IMG/VR virus record: IMGVR_UViG_3300033977_000049
Span: 1-64,000 of that record
Source: a virus
DNA length: 64,000 nucleotides
Strand: one strand, 5' to 3'
Both the position numbers and the translations under genes were made by a program. A model generated the notes under the pieces. It was not told the origin of the DNA. It saw only the letters and a program-made list of their open reading frames with translations, and did no database searches. Positions 15,010 to 26,800 of the stretch are shown here, one piece after another. Each line of letters starts with the position of its first letter. Positions within the stretch are counted from its first letter, which is position 1.

Positions 15010-15317
15010 TTGCAAAATATACTTGCATTAGATGCCATAAAAAGATTAAAGAGGAAGCGTGGTTACATTATGATAAAATAGAATTGGCATTATGCAAAGA
15101 ATGTACTATAAAATCCGTTATGCAATGGGAATCGGATCTCCTGGCGGCAATCAATATTCCTAGCGCTGCTATAGCTGCTTTAGGTAAAAGAGCTAACGGC
15201 TTAGCCGGTAGAACTAAAGGCAAAATAGTTAGAAATCATAATCCGGCAATGCCAACATTATCACTAGAAAGAATGTTTGCGATGGCAAAATCGGTATGGC
15301 AAAAGACTATAATATAA
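15006..15317 (+). CDS. Zinc-ribbon hypothetical protein, 103 aa
   Basis: CIRCHKK near the N terminus and CKECT around residue 31 form a likely zinc ribbon. A basic alanine-rich region follows (KRANGLAGRTKGK), which could bind nucleic acid. The start overlaps the stop of the endonuclease gene (ATGA-type). Function unknown. Confidence 0.6.
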   Translation: MIAKYTCIRCHKKIKEEAWLHYDKIELALCKECTIKSVMQWESDLLAAINIPSAAIAALGKRANGLAGRTKGKIVRNHNPAMPTLSLERMFAMAKSVWQKTII

Positions 15318-15520
15318 ATACAAAACAGGAAAACAATTCTGAAATGATATTTAATCAGGCGGTTACATTTAGAAGTGTAAGAATGAAAGATCCGGACTTT
15401 ATTACTTTGCATAATATATGTAAATTATTAGATTGTAAGCCAAGTCAAGTATCGAGAAAAGTAAAAGAACTTTTTGATGAGATAGAAAATCTTATAAAAC
15501 AGATTAGGGAATTTCACTAG
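15296..15520 (+). CDS. Small helix-turn-helix-like protein, 74 aa
   Basis: Residues 40-70 (TLHNICKLLDCKPSQVSRKV and what follows) read like a helix-turn-helix with a recognition helix, so it may be a small DNA-binding regulator. It overlaps the previous gene by 22 bases. A later ATG at 15344 is possible, and neither start has a good ribosome binding site. Confidence 0.5.
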   Translation: MAKDYNINTKQENNSEMIFNQAVTFRSVRMKDPDFITLHNICKLLDCKPSQVSRKVKELFDEIENLIKQIREFH

Positions 15521-15555
15521 GATAAAAGTTGTAAATGAATTTTTAGGAGATTAGA

Positions 15556-16383
15556 ATGAAAAAGATTTGTGTTGTTTCGGATATTCATGCGGGAAGTAGT
15601 TATGGATTACTTCCTCCGAATGCACATTATGGAGAGAATGACTGTCCGCAAAATGATTGCCAAAAATATCTTTGGGATCTATGGCTGAAACATTGCGAAA
15701 CTTTGAAGCAATTAAGGCCCGATCTTTGCATTTTTTTGGGCGATGCTATAGACGGAGATCAATGGAGAAATGGTGGGAGGGAAGTTCGCTCTGTAATTCT
15801 TTCTGCTCAAATTGAATGGGCAAGCGAGATCCTTTCTTATCTTCCTAAAGTTCCTAAATATTTTATCCATGGAACTCCTTATCATGATGGCAAGTCGGGA
15901 GAATGCCTTGAATTAGTTGCAAAAGATATGAAGGCCGTTCAGCCTCCAAAGGGATATCCTTTAGCTGGAAATTATTCCTTCCATAGCCTGGATTTATCTA
16001 TGGAAGGAGTGGATATTAATTTTTTACATGAAATTCCCATTAGCGGAGCGTTATATCGAGGGGTGGCTCCAGATAGGGAAATGATTTGGAGCGCCCTGGC
16101 CGGGAAAGAAGGAAAGGCTTTAAAATGCGATTTGGTTGTAAGGGCGCATGCTCATTATTTTGTACATGTAGAACATGCAAGTAAACATGGCGTGATTAAT
16201 CCCTGCTGGCAACTTCCTACGCCTTATACTACTAGAAAATCCGCTTTCCGGATGATACCGGATATAGGAGGAACCTTTATTACGGTTGATGGTAAAGCAA
16301 AAGAGGCAGGAAGAGATCCTATTTTTGTTCAAAAATTTATTTATCCTCTGCCTCTATTTAAATCCATATCAATAGGGAAATAA
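15556..16383 (+). CDS. Calcineurin-like metallophosphoesterase
   Basis: The metal-binding motifs appear in order: D9 and H11 in SDIHAG, D63 in LGDAIDGD, the GNHD-type loop in variant form as HGTPYHDG, and a late VRAHAHYF. The length (275) fits a single-domain phosphoesterase. The GNHD asparagine is not conserved in the usual place, which may change substrate preference. It could act on nucleotides, nucleic acid ends or phosphoproteins. AGGAGATTAGA supports the start. Confidence 0.82.
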   Translation: MKKICVVSDIHAGSSYGLLPPNAHYGENDCPQNDCQKYLWDLWLKHCETLKQLRPDLCIFLGDAIDGDQWRNGGREVRSVILSAQIEWASEILSYLPKVPKYFIHGTPYHDGKSGECLELVAKDMKAVQPPKGYPLAGNYSFHSLDLSMEGVDINFLHEIPISGALYRGVAPDREMIWSALAGKEGKALKCDLVVRAHAHYFVHVEHASKHGVINPCWQLPTPYTTRKSAFRMIPDIGGTFITVDGKAKEAGRDPIFVQKFIYPLPLFKSISIGK

Positions 16384-16385
16384 AT

Positions 16386-16700
16386 ATGGATGCTAAAAAA
16401 TATTTTAAAGATCAAATATTAGCCATGAAAAATATTAAGCCAAGAATTGTGGATATGAATATTAATTTTATTATTAATGATATTCCTTTTAAAGAATCGA
16501 ATACAGATAGGGTTAAGAAATATTTGCAATCTTTATCATTAGGGAAAATGGTTACAACCAATAAGCTTGCTAATATTTTACAGATACATCCGGCGGATTA
16601 TTCTTTAAAAAAATTATCCGATTATCAAGTTCGATATAATGGAATAAAATATTGGGGAAATATAGATACTATAAAGAAATTTAAAGAAAAATATCTTTAA
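16386..16700 (+). CDS. Hypothetical protein with possible winged helix, 104 aa
   Basis: It starts two bases after the phosphoesterase stop. Residues 55-90 (MVTTNKLANILQIHPADYSL) look like a helix-turn-helix and end in a beta hairpin. The product is lysine-rich. It might be a small regulator, but no family was recognised. Confidence 0.5.
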   Translation: MDAKKYFKDQILAMKNIKPRIVDMNINFIINDIPFKESNTDRVKKYLQSLSLGKMVTTNKLANILQIHPADYSLKKLSDYQVRYNGIKYWGNIDTIKKFKEKYL

Positions 16701-16705
16701 TTTAA

Positions 16706-17137
16706 ATGAGATTATATTTAGCTGCTAGCTATTCTCGCAAAAAGGAAATTAAAGCCATAGCCAAGCGCTTTAGAAAGGCTGGCTTTAAAATAACATCGGA
16801 TTGGTTCAATCGCACTGATGGCCTTCATTTAAAGGAAGAGGCGGAAAGCGATATTGCCGGTGTGCGTCTGTGCGATGCGCTTGTACGCTTTACTGACAAA
16901 GCAGATGAAAGTTATGTTCCAATAGAATTAATCAGTGGCGGTAGGATGTTTGAAACGGGATTTGCCTGTGCTATAGGAAAGATTATAGTTACCGTGGGCG
17001 GGAAACAGAATGTATTTGATGATTTGCCTTATATTATTCATGCAGAAAATGTTTCACATGCGATTAAAATCTTAAGGAGAAAACGGGATGGGATCAACGC
17101 AAAGATTCGCAACGGGAGCAACGCGAGATGCAGATGA
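16706..17137 (+). CDS. Nucleoside 2-deoxyribosyltransferase-like protein
   Basis: The start MRLYLAASYSRKKEI, the middle DIAGVRLCDALVRFT and the signature GGRMFETGFACAIGK (about 77-91) match the nucleoside 2-deoxyribosyltransferase-like superfamily. Members cleave or exchange bases on deoxynucleosides. Together with the next gene it points to phage control of the deoxynucleotide pool. No strong ribosome binding site is present, so translation may depend on coupling. Confidence 0.75.
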   Translation: MRLYLAASYSRKKEIKAIAKRFRKAGFKITSDWFNRTDGLHLKEEAESDIAGVRLCDALVRFTDKADESYVPIELISGGRMFETGFACAIGKIIVTVGGKQNVFDDLPYIIHAENVSHAIKILRRKRDGINAKIRNGSNARCR

Positions 17138-17441
17138 AGGAAAATTAGATTATGAAGGTTTTCTTTCCCCTTTAGCAATTAAGCGATATGCTCAATATAT
17201 GCATGAGCATAGAATGCAATCAGATGGCACTTTAAGAGATTCAGATAATTGGGCCAAGGGAATTCCGCGTAGAAAATATATGAAATCGTTATATCGTCAT
17301 GTGTTAGATGTATGGTATCTCTTGCGTGAATATCCAGAACTGGCAACCACCAATGATATTCAAGATGCCCTTTGTGGAGTCATGTTTAATTCAATGGGGA
17401 TGCTCCATGAAATACTTCTTAAGAGAGACGTCAATTCATGA
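17088..17441 (+). CDS. dATP/dGTP diphosphohydrolase N-terminal-domain protein (DUF5664-like)
   Basis: The sequence FATGATRDADEGKLDYEGFL followed by LAIKRYAQYMHEHRMQSDG and SDNWAKGIPRRKYM matches the DUF5664 family, which Pfam later described as the N-terminal domain of a dATP/dGTP diphosphohydrolase. The length (117) corresponds to that domain alone. It overlaps the previous gene by 50 bases. The biochemical role is from family memory, not shown here. Confidence 0.75.
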   Translation: MGSTQRFATGATRDADEGKLDYEGFLSPLAIKRYAQYMHEHRMQSDGTLRDSDNWAKGIPRRKYMKSLYRHVLDVWYLLREYPELATTNDIQDALCGVMFNSMGMLHEILLKRDVNS

Positions 17442-17848
17442 TTTATAAAACCACCAAAGAAAATTTTGAATGCTTTAAGCAGTCTGTTATTTGCTGGCAA
17501 AAATTATTTGGCCTTACCGATTATCGTATAGAAGTAGAACACAATAAACTTCAGCGGCAGGATGCTCTGGCTCATATATCTTGCGATATAGATGAAAGGT
17601 GGGCCGTTATTACTCTCAATATAAAATGGCCTTTTAAGCCAAACGGACTCGGCTTAGAAAAATCAGCATTCCATGAAATCTGCCATCTTTTGACGGCAGA
17701 AATGGATAAGCTTGGCAAGGAAAGATATAGTACTTTGGATGAAATTAATCGGGCTAATGAAGCATTTGTTTCAAGAATGGAAAATTTCTACGAAGATTTT
17801 ATCTATCCAAAAATGAAAAATGGGCATCTTAAAAAGAATGCCCATTGA
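17438..17848 (+). CDS. Small zinc metallopeptidase-like protein
   Basis: KSAFHEICHLLTAEM carries the HExxH zinc motif (H79, E80, H83), and E95 or E101-E106 could give the third ligand. The length is 136 residues. Similar small phage proteins look like stripped-down SprT or gluzincin peptidases. The start overlaps the upstream stop (ATGA). It is the last gene of the rightward arm, and its stop codon lies in the terminator stem. Confidence 0.7.
   Translation: MIYKTTKENFECFKQSVICWQKLFGLTDYRIEVEHNKLQRQDALAHISCDIDERWAVITLNIKWPFKPNGLGLEKSAFHEICHLLTAEMDKLGKERYSTLDEINRANEAFVSRMENFYEDFIYPKMKNGHLKKNAH
17819..17846. terminator. Two-way transcription terminator between converging arms
   Basis: AATGGGCAT (17819-17827) pairs with ATGCCCATT (17838-17846) around a ten-base loop. 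On the minus strand the stem is followed by TTTCATTTTT, a usable T tract for leftward transcripts. On the plus strand an AT-rich run follows. It sits exactly where the two gene blocks converge. Confidence 0.75.
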
Positions 17849-17877
17849 AATAAAAATATATATTTTTTATTACGTAA

Positions 17878-20800
17878 TTACTCTTCTTCCCAAGGCCTTG
17901 ATCCGGGGAACGTCCTAAGAATCCATTGATAAGTTGGATCTGCTTTTCTTTCAGCCGGGGTCATTTTCTTTAATGCCTTCGTCTGGTAAGCCTTTTTCTT
18001 TTGTAGCATTAAGGCCGAAAGAGATGTTTTTTCAGAACTAGTCATTAAATCCCACACTTGTAAAAAATCCGGCATGGCTAGCCTACTACATCTGAGATAT
18101 AGCCTAGCTAATGCCGGGTCCATACCTCCTGTAGTTCTAATTTCTTTTACAATACGCTTAGCTTCATCAAGCGGAATCTGCCCATCTTCAACCATTTGAT
18201 GTAAATCTTGTTGGCTTATTTCGCCCTTACGAAGTTGATCTTCATATTCCAACATTAATTGATGTTTGCGAAGGGCGGCTTCATCCACTGGACCTTCTTC
18301 AGTTCTATTAGTAGCTAATTGTATGGCCTTACTTTCAGCCTCAGATCTTAATGGAGTAGGAATAATTCCAGCACCCCTTAATCCCTGTTGCCAACTAGGA
18401 ATTTCGGCAGGCATTTCACCCGCTGCGGATTTGCCTATATATTGCAGTGAAATGGGCATAACATTACGGACCACATCCATAGTTTGCTGCCATGGGGTTA
18501 ATTTTCTGCCTAAAGCATCTCTGCCACTATATAAGCTGGTAGCCATGCGCATAGTAGGACTTGCCCGACCACGCATAAAGCCAACCGGATCATCAGCCAT
18601 ATGAAACATATCGCCCGGCAAGGTCCGCATACTCCAAACTTTTTTATGGCCTTCTTTATCTTCTGTAACTATGCCAAATGGAGCTTCTGGATGCGCCTGT
18701 CCGTTATTTACAAGCATATTGACGGCCCTAGCGGTTACCCACATTGCGCCTACAAAATAAGCCATATCGCGGCGTAATAATTTCCCCCCGGTGGGATCGA
18801 ATAATCTTTTGACTAAGCGGACTTCAGATTCCAGCCAATCTGGAGCTAGAGTAACCAAGCGGAACCAATCTTGAGTACCAACAGATCTTCCCATATCTCG
18901 GTAATTCAATCCACCAAATCTTTCATTGGTTTCGATAGCCGCTGCCCTTGCCGCTGCCCTGATTGGATCAAGGCCAGAAAAATCAGGATGGGCCTGTAAA
19001 TATCGCTCATATAATTTTGGATCTTTGGCAAATCTTTCTCGCCATTCCCCAAATAATTTTTTCCCCACCATGGCTTTAAGGCTAGGCATTAATCTTTCAA
19101 AAGTAAATTCTTGTAGCCAATTTTGCGCATCGCGTATTCCAGGCATTTTTCTTAACAATATACTTTTAGTCCCGCTAGCCGATAATCCTTCGCTAAAGTC
19201 TGATTCTGCCTGGAATCGATGGCCTAATGTCATTGACTGTTCAACTAACATAGCTAGGTCTGGATCTGTTTTTAAATCCCACTTAACTAGTCTTGGTATT
19301 ACACCACTCATAAGGGAACGCAATCCAAGTTGACTGATATGAAAGGGTGATAATGATAATAGAATTTGTTTAAATTGTGTTCCTAATCCTAATACAGCCC
19401 GGCCAACAGCGCTTCCGCGCAGCGGAGATTGTTCGAGTCCTAATCTGCGAGTCACATATTGATAAACATCGGGATGAACCCTTACATCACCCTTAACTAA
19501 GACTGGAGTTCCATCAGGCGCATAAGCAGCCCAATTCCAATGCCTAAAGGCTGGATGGTCAATGGTCATGTAATCATGTGTATTATAGAGATATATTGGA
19601 TCGCCTTTTGGACGCTGAAGCGTGGCATCTAAAGGATCTTTAGGCGGTGGATTATCTGGTACTCCGGTTAATCTTTGTGTCTTATCTTCTATGGCGGGAG
19701 GCAATGCCATTTCTTCTCCGGATATAGGCCCACCCTTTTCTTGAAGTAATATATTTTCTTTATTGGCCCTATTTATTAATTTCCTTGTAATATCTTTTAT
19801 AGTACCATGATAATGATTATATTGCCTATCCTCCCATTCTTCTAGTGGTATTTCTCTTAAAACAGATATATATATATCTGAATTATCTGGAGATGCCGGT
19901 AGTCTATTTAAAGTATCTAGAGCGGATTGATAACTAGATGTTTCAATGTTCCATTGTTTATAATCGGGTGCATTATCTGATTTCCAAGATCTAATTCTAA
20001 TATAACCCCTGTCTATTGCTTTATTGCTAGCCTCCTCTCCAGTTCCAAATCGTTCGGGTAATATATCTGGATGTTCAGATCCTTCTGGTAATTCTTTGAA
20101 TTTTCCAGATGGAGAAATCCATCCACTTCCGGTAATGGATTCTTGAATGCCCATTCTTTGAAATAGTAATTTAGGAGGTTTTGTTGGAAAATCCACAAAT
20201 CCCTTTGGTTCTTTATAGTTATACCGACCCGAATATCCTGCCGCCCTTAAAGCATTATCTACTCTATCTTGAACATATCTAGGATCGATCAATTCTACTC
20301 TGGCAAGTTCTCTGGCAATATATGCAAGATGGTTGGTATCATTATTAGCTGCTGTTTTTTGGATATTTTTTAAATCTTCGGGTCTGGATTTTTCAGCCAT
20401 TTTCAAAATATGCCTTAACGAATCTGCATAGATTTCTGGATCTTTTATAATAGCATCATTATGCCGAAGTCGCATTTGCCTAAACCATTCATTCATTGGC
20501 ATTGGATGATCCCATAGCAAGGCAGCGCCATCTTTTACAGCTTGATCCCGTTCATCCCATGCCGGAGATTCTTGAAATAAAGCTGTAGGATTAGAAGGTA
20601 TATTTTCTATAGATCGTGGAGTTGAATATGCTTCTGTATTTAATTCATTAGAAATCCTACCATGAATATTATGTTCACCCATCATGCCATATCGCAATGC
20701 TCGAATGGCATCAATAGGATCGCTAGTGATAAATGGTTTTGATTTGCCGCTGAAAATGCTGAACGATTCGGCATCTCCGAATCTTTCCTGGATGGCCCTA

Positions 20801-23800
20801 GCAATAGCATTTTTCGCGGCTATATCAAATTTCCCAGCTTCAAACCAATATCCATTTCCATTCTTGCCAAATTTTATAGCTCCCTTTTCCAAGGCGCTGT
20901 CAACTGTATCTCCCAATCCATATTTCAGCATGGATGATAATTTCAAATTTTGTTCGTGAGTGCTAAATTTTCTTATTGGAATTATATCGTTTCCAATAAT
21001 CCAACCCTGTTCATACGGCTTGCGCGTTATTGGCTTGGGGATTTCGGCTCTAAGGCGTAAGATACTGTCGGCTTTGGCTGCCCTGTTTTTTTCGAGATCG
21101 GTTCTGTAATCCTGGATGCGTGTGGCAATATCTTGCAAAGTCTTAATATCAGGTTTTTCAACTGAGCCTTCCTCGATTCTTGTGACTGCATCTTTTGCTG
21201 CGCGTTCTGCGTTCTCAATAACGCCTGGATCAATTCCTGCTCCTGTGAGGGCATCTCTTACCTCCTTATCGGTTGCTAAAAGTTCTACTAAATCTGTGGT
21301 CTGTGCTTTTAATTCTTTTTGCCATATATCCGGACTGGATTCCATTTGTTTAACAATAAAATCTAATGGCTTGCTACTCGCTGTATCCAATCCACTTAAT
21401 TCCGCTAGGGTTCTCATAAATATCCATACTGAGGCCTGCGCTTGTGATGGAGTCCAGTTTAAATCCTTGGCTATGTTTCTTAATTGAGCTTGATATAACA
21501 AATATTCATGAGGCCTGCCTTGATAATCAAACGGTTTTTGGCCCTTAAACAATTGCATCCATGTATCAATTGTAGCTCGATGGTTATTGCCCATTAAATT
21601 AGCGAAGAAGGCAGAAACTTTTGGCCCTGAAAGATCACTCCATTCCGATAGGGTTGACATAATATTGTCCGGGACTTTATATGGTCGTGGTTCTCCGGTG
21701 CGATAATCTCTATAATCATCATAATATTCAGAACCGGCTAGATCTGTTCCAATTTTTTGAGATTCAATTGCCCTGCCATGCGCTATATCAGTAATTGATT
21801 TTCTGTCCGCTGGCCTTCCTTTATCATTCCAATCTCCCCATATCTGCAAAGCCTGGATAAGGTCCGTTTTTACAGCCTTACGGGGAGAAATGGCAGCAAG
21901 TAATTTAGTAAAAATTGGAAAATCTTCCGGATTGAATATTTTTTGGAATCCAGCTAAATATCTATCATACCAGAAACGGCCTCCTGCGCCCACTAATGCG
22001 GCAGCTTTTAATTGTTCGGGCATTGCTTTATCGGCGGTATCTGCTGCCAAATATAATTTTTGATAATGCGGTGACAGTTTATTCCATTCCCATTGGTCAA
22101 TACCTGAAGGCGTGGGAGTCTGTTGTTTTCCATATCTTTCCGCTCCATGGGATTCATCAATTAAATCCTGGGCATGTTTATAAATCTCACCCATTGCATG
22201 ATGCAAGCGGGGATCTATTTCTTCGGCCAACTTTCTAGAATACAAGGCATATCTTTCCCTGGCTTCGTTGACGATTTTTTCTAAAGGCGAGGCGGATTCA
22301 TGCAAGGTGGTAATATCAATATCTGGGGCTAGTTGAAGTAAAAATTCCGCTCCTTTAGTTGCGGCAGCATGCAATTTGTCAGTACTTATAGCTGGAAGTC
22401 TACGTTTTAAAGATTCTGGCATGCTGTTAAGCATTTGGCTTGCCAATCCATAAAGCTTGCCAGCAAAATTTCTTAACATTGTAGTATCTGCCCAGCTTTT
22501 TTCTAGGGCATTTTCATCAAAATCAGCCTCGGATGCGGTGGTAAGTTTTTTGGCTAATTCAGTTCCCTCATATACTGCTGTGTTATAAATATTGGCATGG
22601 GAGATATTATCCGCATTCTTTTGCAACCAATCCACGGTACGAGCCATAGATTCGGCTGTTTCTCCCGGAAGTCCGATCATGATGTTGGGAATCAGGGCAA
22701 TATCCGCTTCCTTTAGCCTGGCGGCTGCCTTATCAATTAACTGCTCTGTAGCTGGTTTGTGCAATTCTTTCAATAGATCATTATTATAAGTTTCTACTCC
22801 GATTTCCGCAAAGCGGATACCAGATTTCTTTAACCAATCAATGGAAAATTTATTTGCTTGCGCGGCTGTGGTTTGTATAATGAATCCGCCAAAATCGGGA
22901 TTAATATCCTTGATGCGGTTATAAAGTTCCGGAAGCATTTCATAATTGGGAGCTTGCCCAAATGTTTTGTCGTTCAGATATACCAATCTCGAACCTAGCT
23001 TGCCAATAGCATCGGCCTGTTGATTAATAGCTTCTGGAGATGGCATTTCAATGCGTTTTTCTATCGTACAAAAGGCGCATTTATGTAGGCATCCAGTAGA
23101 CATGGTAAGGCGAGGAATAACATCCTGGCCAGATTCTTTGAAGTGGCGATAGTCCACGCCTTCTTTATACGGCACGCCCATGTCACGGGCTAGGCTTGCC
23201 ATATTATCATGCCATTTTACATTAGGTAAATCTTTAAAGAATTCCGCTCCACCGCTATATCCGCCAACATCTATATGGCCTTTATAGGCAGATGCTATAT
23301 TACGGATCATATCTCTATTAACATCTAGTGCTGAAAATGCTATTCTTCCATATCCGGCCTTACTCAAAAAATCTTTAGCTTCCGATAAACTACGGATCAC
23401 ATATGCATCAGCATCGGGAATAAAATTAGAAGCAAATCCCATCCACTGCGGAATCTCCCAAAAATCATCTAGGCGTTTATATCCCGGCCTGCTACCATCA
23501 TATAATTTATCATAATAACGGCTTTCCATAACCTCTTCCGGCAATCGAGGTTCGCTTGATTCTGGGTTAATTAGCTTATTGGATATTTGAACGAGCAATG
23601 TTCTATGAGCATTGCCGGTTTCTCGCGCTCCCTTGCCCGTGTCTACGGATCTACGTATCCAGGGGTTTCCGGTATCAGCAGATGCTTCCTTATAGGTATA
23701 ATTGGGATTGGAAATATCGCTTCCATCAATATTTAGAAGCTTTAGATCTGGCAACCCCTCCCTGGATCTTATTTCTTCGGCACTTAAAGGAATATTAGCT

Positions 23801-26800
23801 AAATCAATTGAATCTTTTCCTTGCAGGAGAGTATCATTTGGTCTAGCCAGCTTTCTCATTGCCTGTTTACGAAAACCAAATTCCGAATCGTTAGCTTCGG
23901 CAAGATTTCTATAAGCCAAATGTCCATAACCCTCTCGATCAACATTCCAGTCAATTCCAATAGGGCTATTAGGATGAGTTTTTAATCTAGTTAAGGCATC
24001 GGAAACTTGCTCAATTGTATTAGGATTGAGTCGCCCAAATTGAATACCTACAAATCCAGCATGTTGATCGCCTGGATTCATAATACGGATTAATCCTGCA
24101 TTAAATGCATCTTCATAGTCTGTATATCCATGCTCTGTCAACCATTCAGGATGCCCAAGGGGAACCGTTTCAGATCGGCCATCGGGAAAGATAAATGAAG
24201 ATCCCTCAACCGGGCCTAATATTATGCTAGGGCGCTTTCCTTTTATATCCACTCCAGCTTCTTCCCGAACTTTATCCTTCATTTGCAGGAGAACATTAAA
24301 TTGTTGCTGTTCAAATTTCCTGCCTTGTTCTTTTCTCATTTCCCCAAGGCGATCTTCGGGATTAGGCCATGCCGCGTCCCCTGGTTTTATACCGGTTCCA
24401 CCGGTGGAAATAAATGGATAATTTTTACCATCAAGATGTACGATTCCCTGCTGGTTATATTTTTTCCCCAGCATCATAGCTTGCCCTATATCCGGCACAG
24501 TTACACTAACTTCCATTATCCATTGTTTAGCATCTTTATCATACCAAACTCCTACGTTATTAGAAGGATCGCGCAATAATCCTATTATTTTAGGGCTAGC
24601 AATAAACCCCTGCACTTCTTTAGCAGTAGGTTTATGATCTAATTTAATTGTATATTCATTTTCGGGATAGATACTAACTGCATATTCTCCCGAAACTCCC
24701 ATATTACCGCGATATAAATTAAAGGTAGCTCCATTATTAGCCTGAACTAAATCAGAAATAGCTTCATGGGGATTTAATATTTCTTTTCTAGGTCTACCTA
24801 TGCGTCCGAATATTTCTTCAAGAAAAGGAGGTAGTGGGATCTTAAGCATTTGGGCAGATGGATTTCTTAGGCCATCATATATATCTCTCATCCACCGCTT
24901 GAACTTAGCAAATACCCCTGCCATTTCCGGTACATAAGTTCTACCGGTAATTAAATGAGATTCCAAAGCTCTTGCAGTTTTTTCTTCAGCATCAACAGTC
25001 CATGTTCCGTTTTTCACTCCAGCCCAATTTTCTAATATCCTTAAATCTTCTTCCGGTAGCCCTCTCCGGAAAACGTGGAACATTTCATGCACAAGCGTAC
25101 TAAAATCGGCCCCTTGCATAGCGCGTATAATCACCTTGCCATCATTCTGAAAATCGGCCATGCCTTTTACACCGGCCCATCTTTCTCTAGGTATGCCAGC
25201 AGCCCTTAAATGCTCTTCAGTCCCTCGTTCAAATCCTTCTAATCCTCTTTCCCTCCAATATTCTTCTAGTGACACCCCTCGCATGCGAGCAAAGGCGCGA
25301 GCCAAGGAAATTCCACCCTCCACTTGTTCATCTGTTAATCCCATTCCCCAGGCATCTTTAATTTGCTGTCTAAATTTATCTGTAACAGGTTCCAGTCCAA
25401 CCGTTTCTTGTAATAATGGCTTTTCTACTTTAGGAACCGCTTCTTCTGGGGGAGCTAATTTAGGAAATCTGACAACAATATCACCATTTTTAATGGCCTT
25501 ATCTAATGTTCCTTCTTTTCTCCTAGCTTCGATTTCCTTAGCGGCAATGCGAATATCTCTAATTCTACGTCCGTCAATCAAAAGAAATGGATTTTCACCA
25601 TTAGGCATTTCCACAACTTTTCCGGAACCGGAATAGGCTGCTATTGGCCTGCCATCTGAAGTTTTATTACCGCGATCAATCATATCGGCTACAAATTCAC
25701 GAGCCGCAATAGCCTCTCCCAAACGGGCTTTATAATTAGCCATTAATTCAATAGGATCGGTTATAAGAAGTTTTTTACCCAAAAGCATGCCCAGCACTGT
25801 ATCATCTATAATACGATGATTCAGCATGGAAATATTAGTATGAAATTCTGAATAGTTTCTTATTTCATGCACAAAACGATTAACTGCCTGATTATCGGTA
25901 TCTTTACCCCAAATACGAGTAATATAATCTTCGATAAAAGGTATGTGTATATCATGCAGGGCCGCATTTGCTAAATCCGCTGCAAATTCATTTTCAGACA
26001 ATTTTGCCAATTCCCGAATACGGGCAGTAGGATTAATTGATTTTTCATATATCTTGATTATTCTATCAATTTCTTCTGGAGTATATTTTGTTGATACTAA
26101 ACGACGCCCCGCAACCTCCAGTTTTCTTTTATCCATTTCTTCATGAATAGAAGTCAGGTCCGGCCTAATATCAGTCCGTCCCATTTCTAGCACAGGAATG
26201 TGTTCAAATCCTAAATCTTTATAGGCTTGCAAAGCATATCTTCCATTAACGCCAACAATATTACCTTCCGCATCTCGATAAATTTCAATCGGATCTATCG
26301 GCCTTCCCGCTCTAATGCGATGAATAACAGTATCAATATTCTTTTGGGCTTCTTCTCTAAGCTCTGGAGACATGCCTTGACGTATATCAAGGCTTCCAGA
26401 TGTTGCCATAAGCGTAGCATCAACAGATTTAAGAATAGGCTCTTGATTAGCCCTAGCGTTTGGATCGTAAATTTCAGCGCGGGGCCTTAATCTTTCTGTG
26501 TCTTCGGCGGTAGCCCTTCCAGCCGATTCTTTGAATAAACTTAAATCTCTCTGAAGAGCTTCTTTATCTTCTCCTCTATCCCTTAAAAGAAAGGCAGCAA
26601 ATCTATCTTCAGGATTTACATCTTTAAATGTTTTGTTTTTATCAGCCCTAAATAAATCCGCCGTTCGATTTACTTCGGTAACTTTTCTATCAAATTCACC
26701 ACCCATCTGTCGTGTTTTTTGAGCTTCCTCGCTAGGTATTAAATTTTGAATTCCAAATTTTTCTGCTAATGCTCCCACTTCTGGCCTTAAATGAGCGCGA

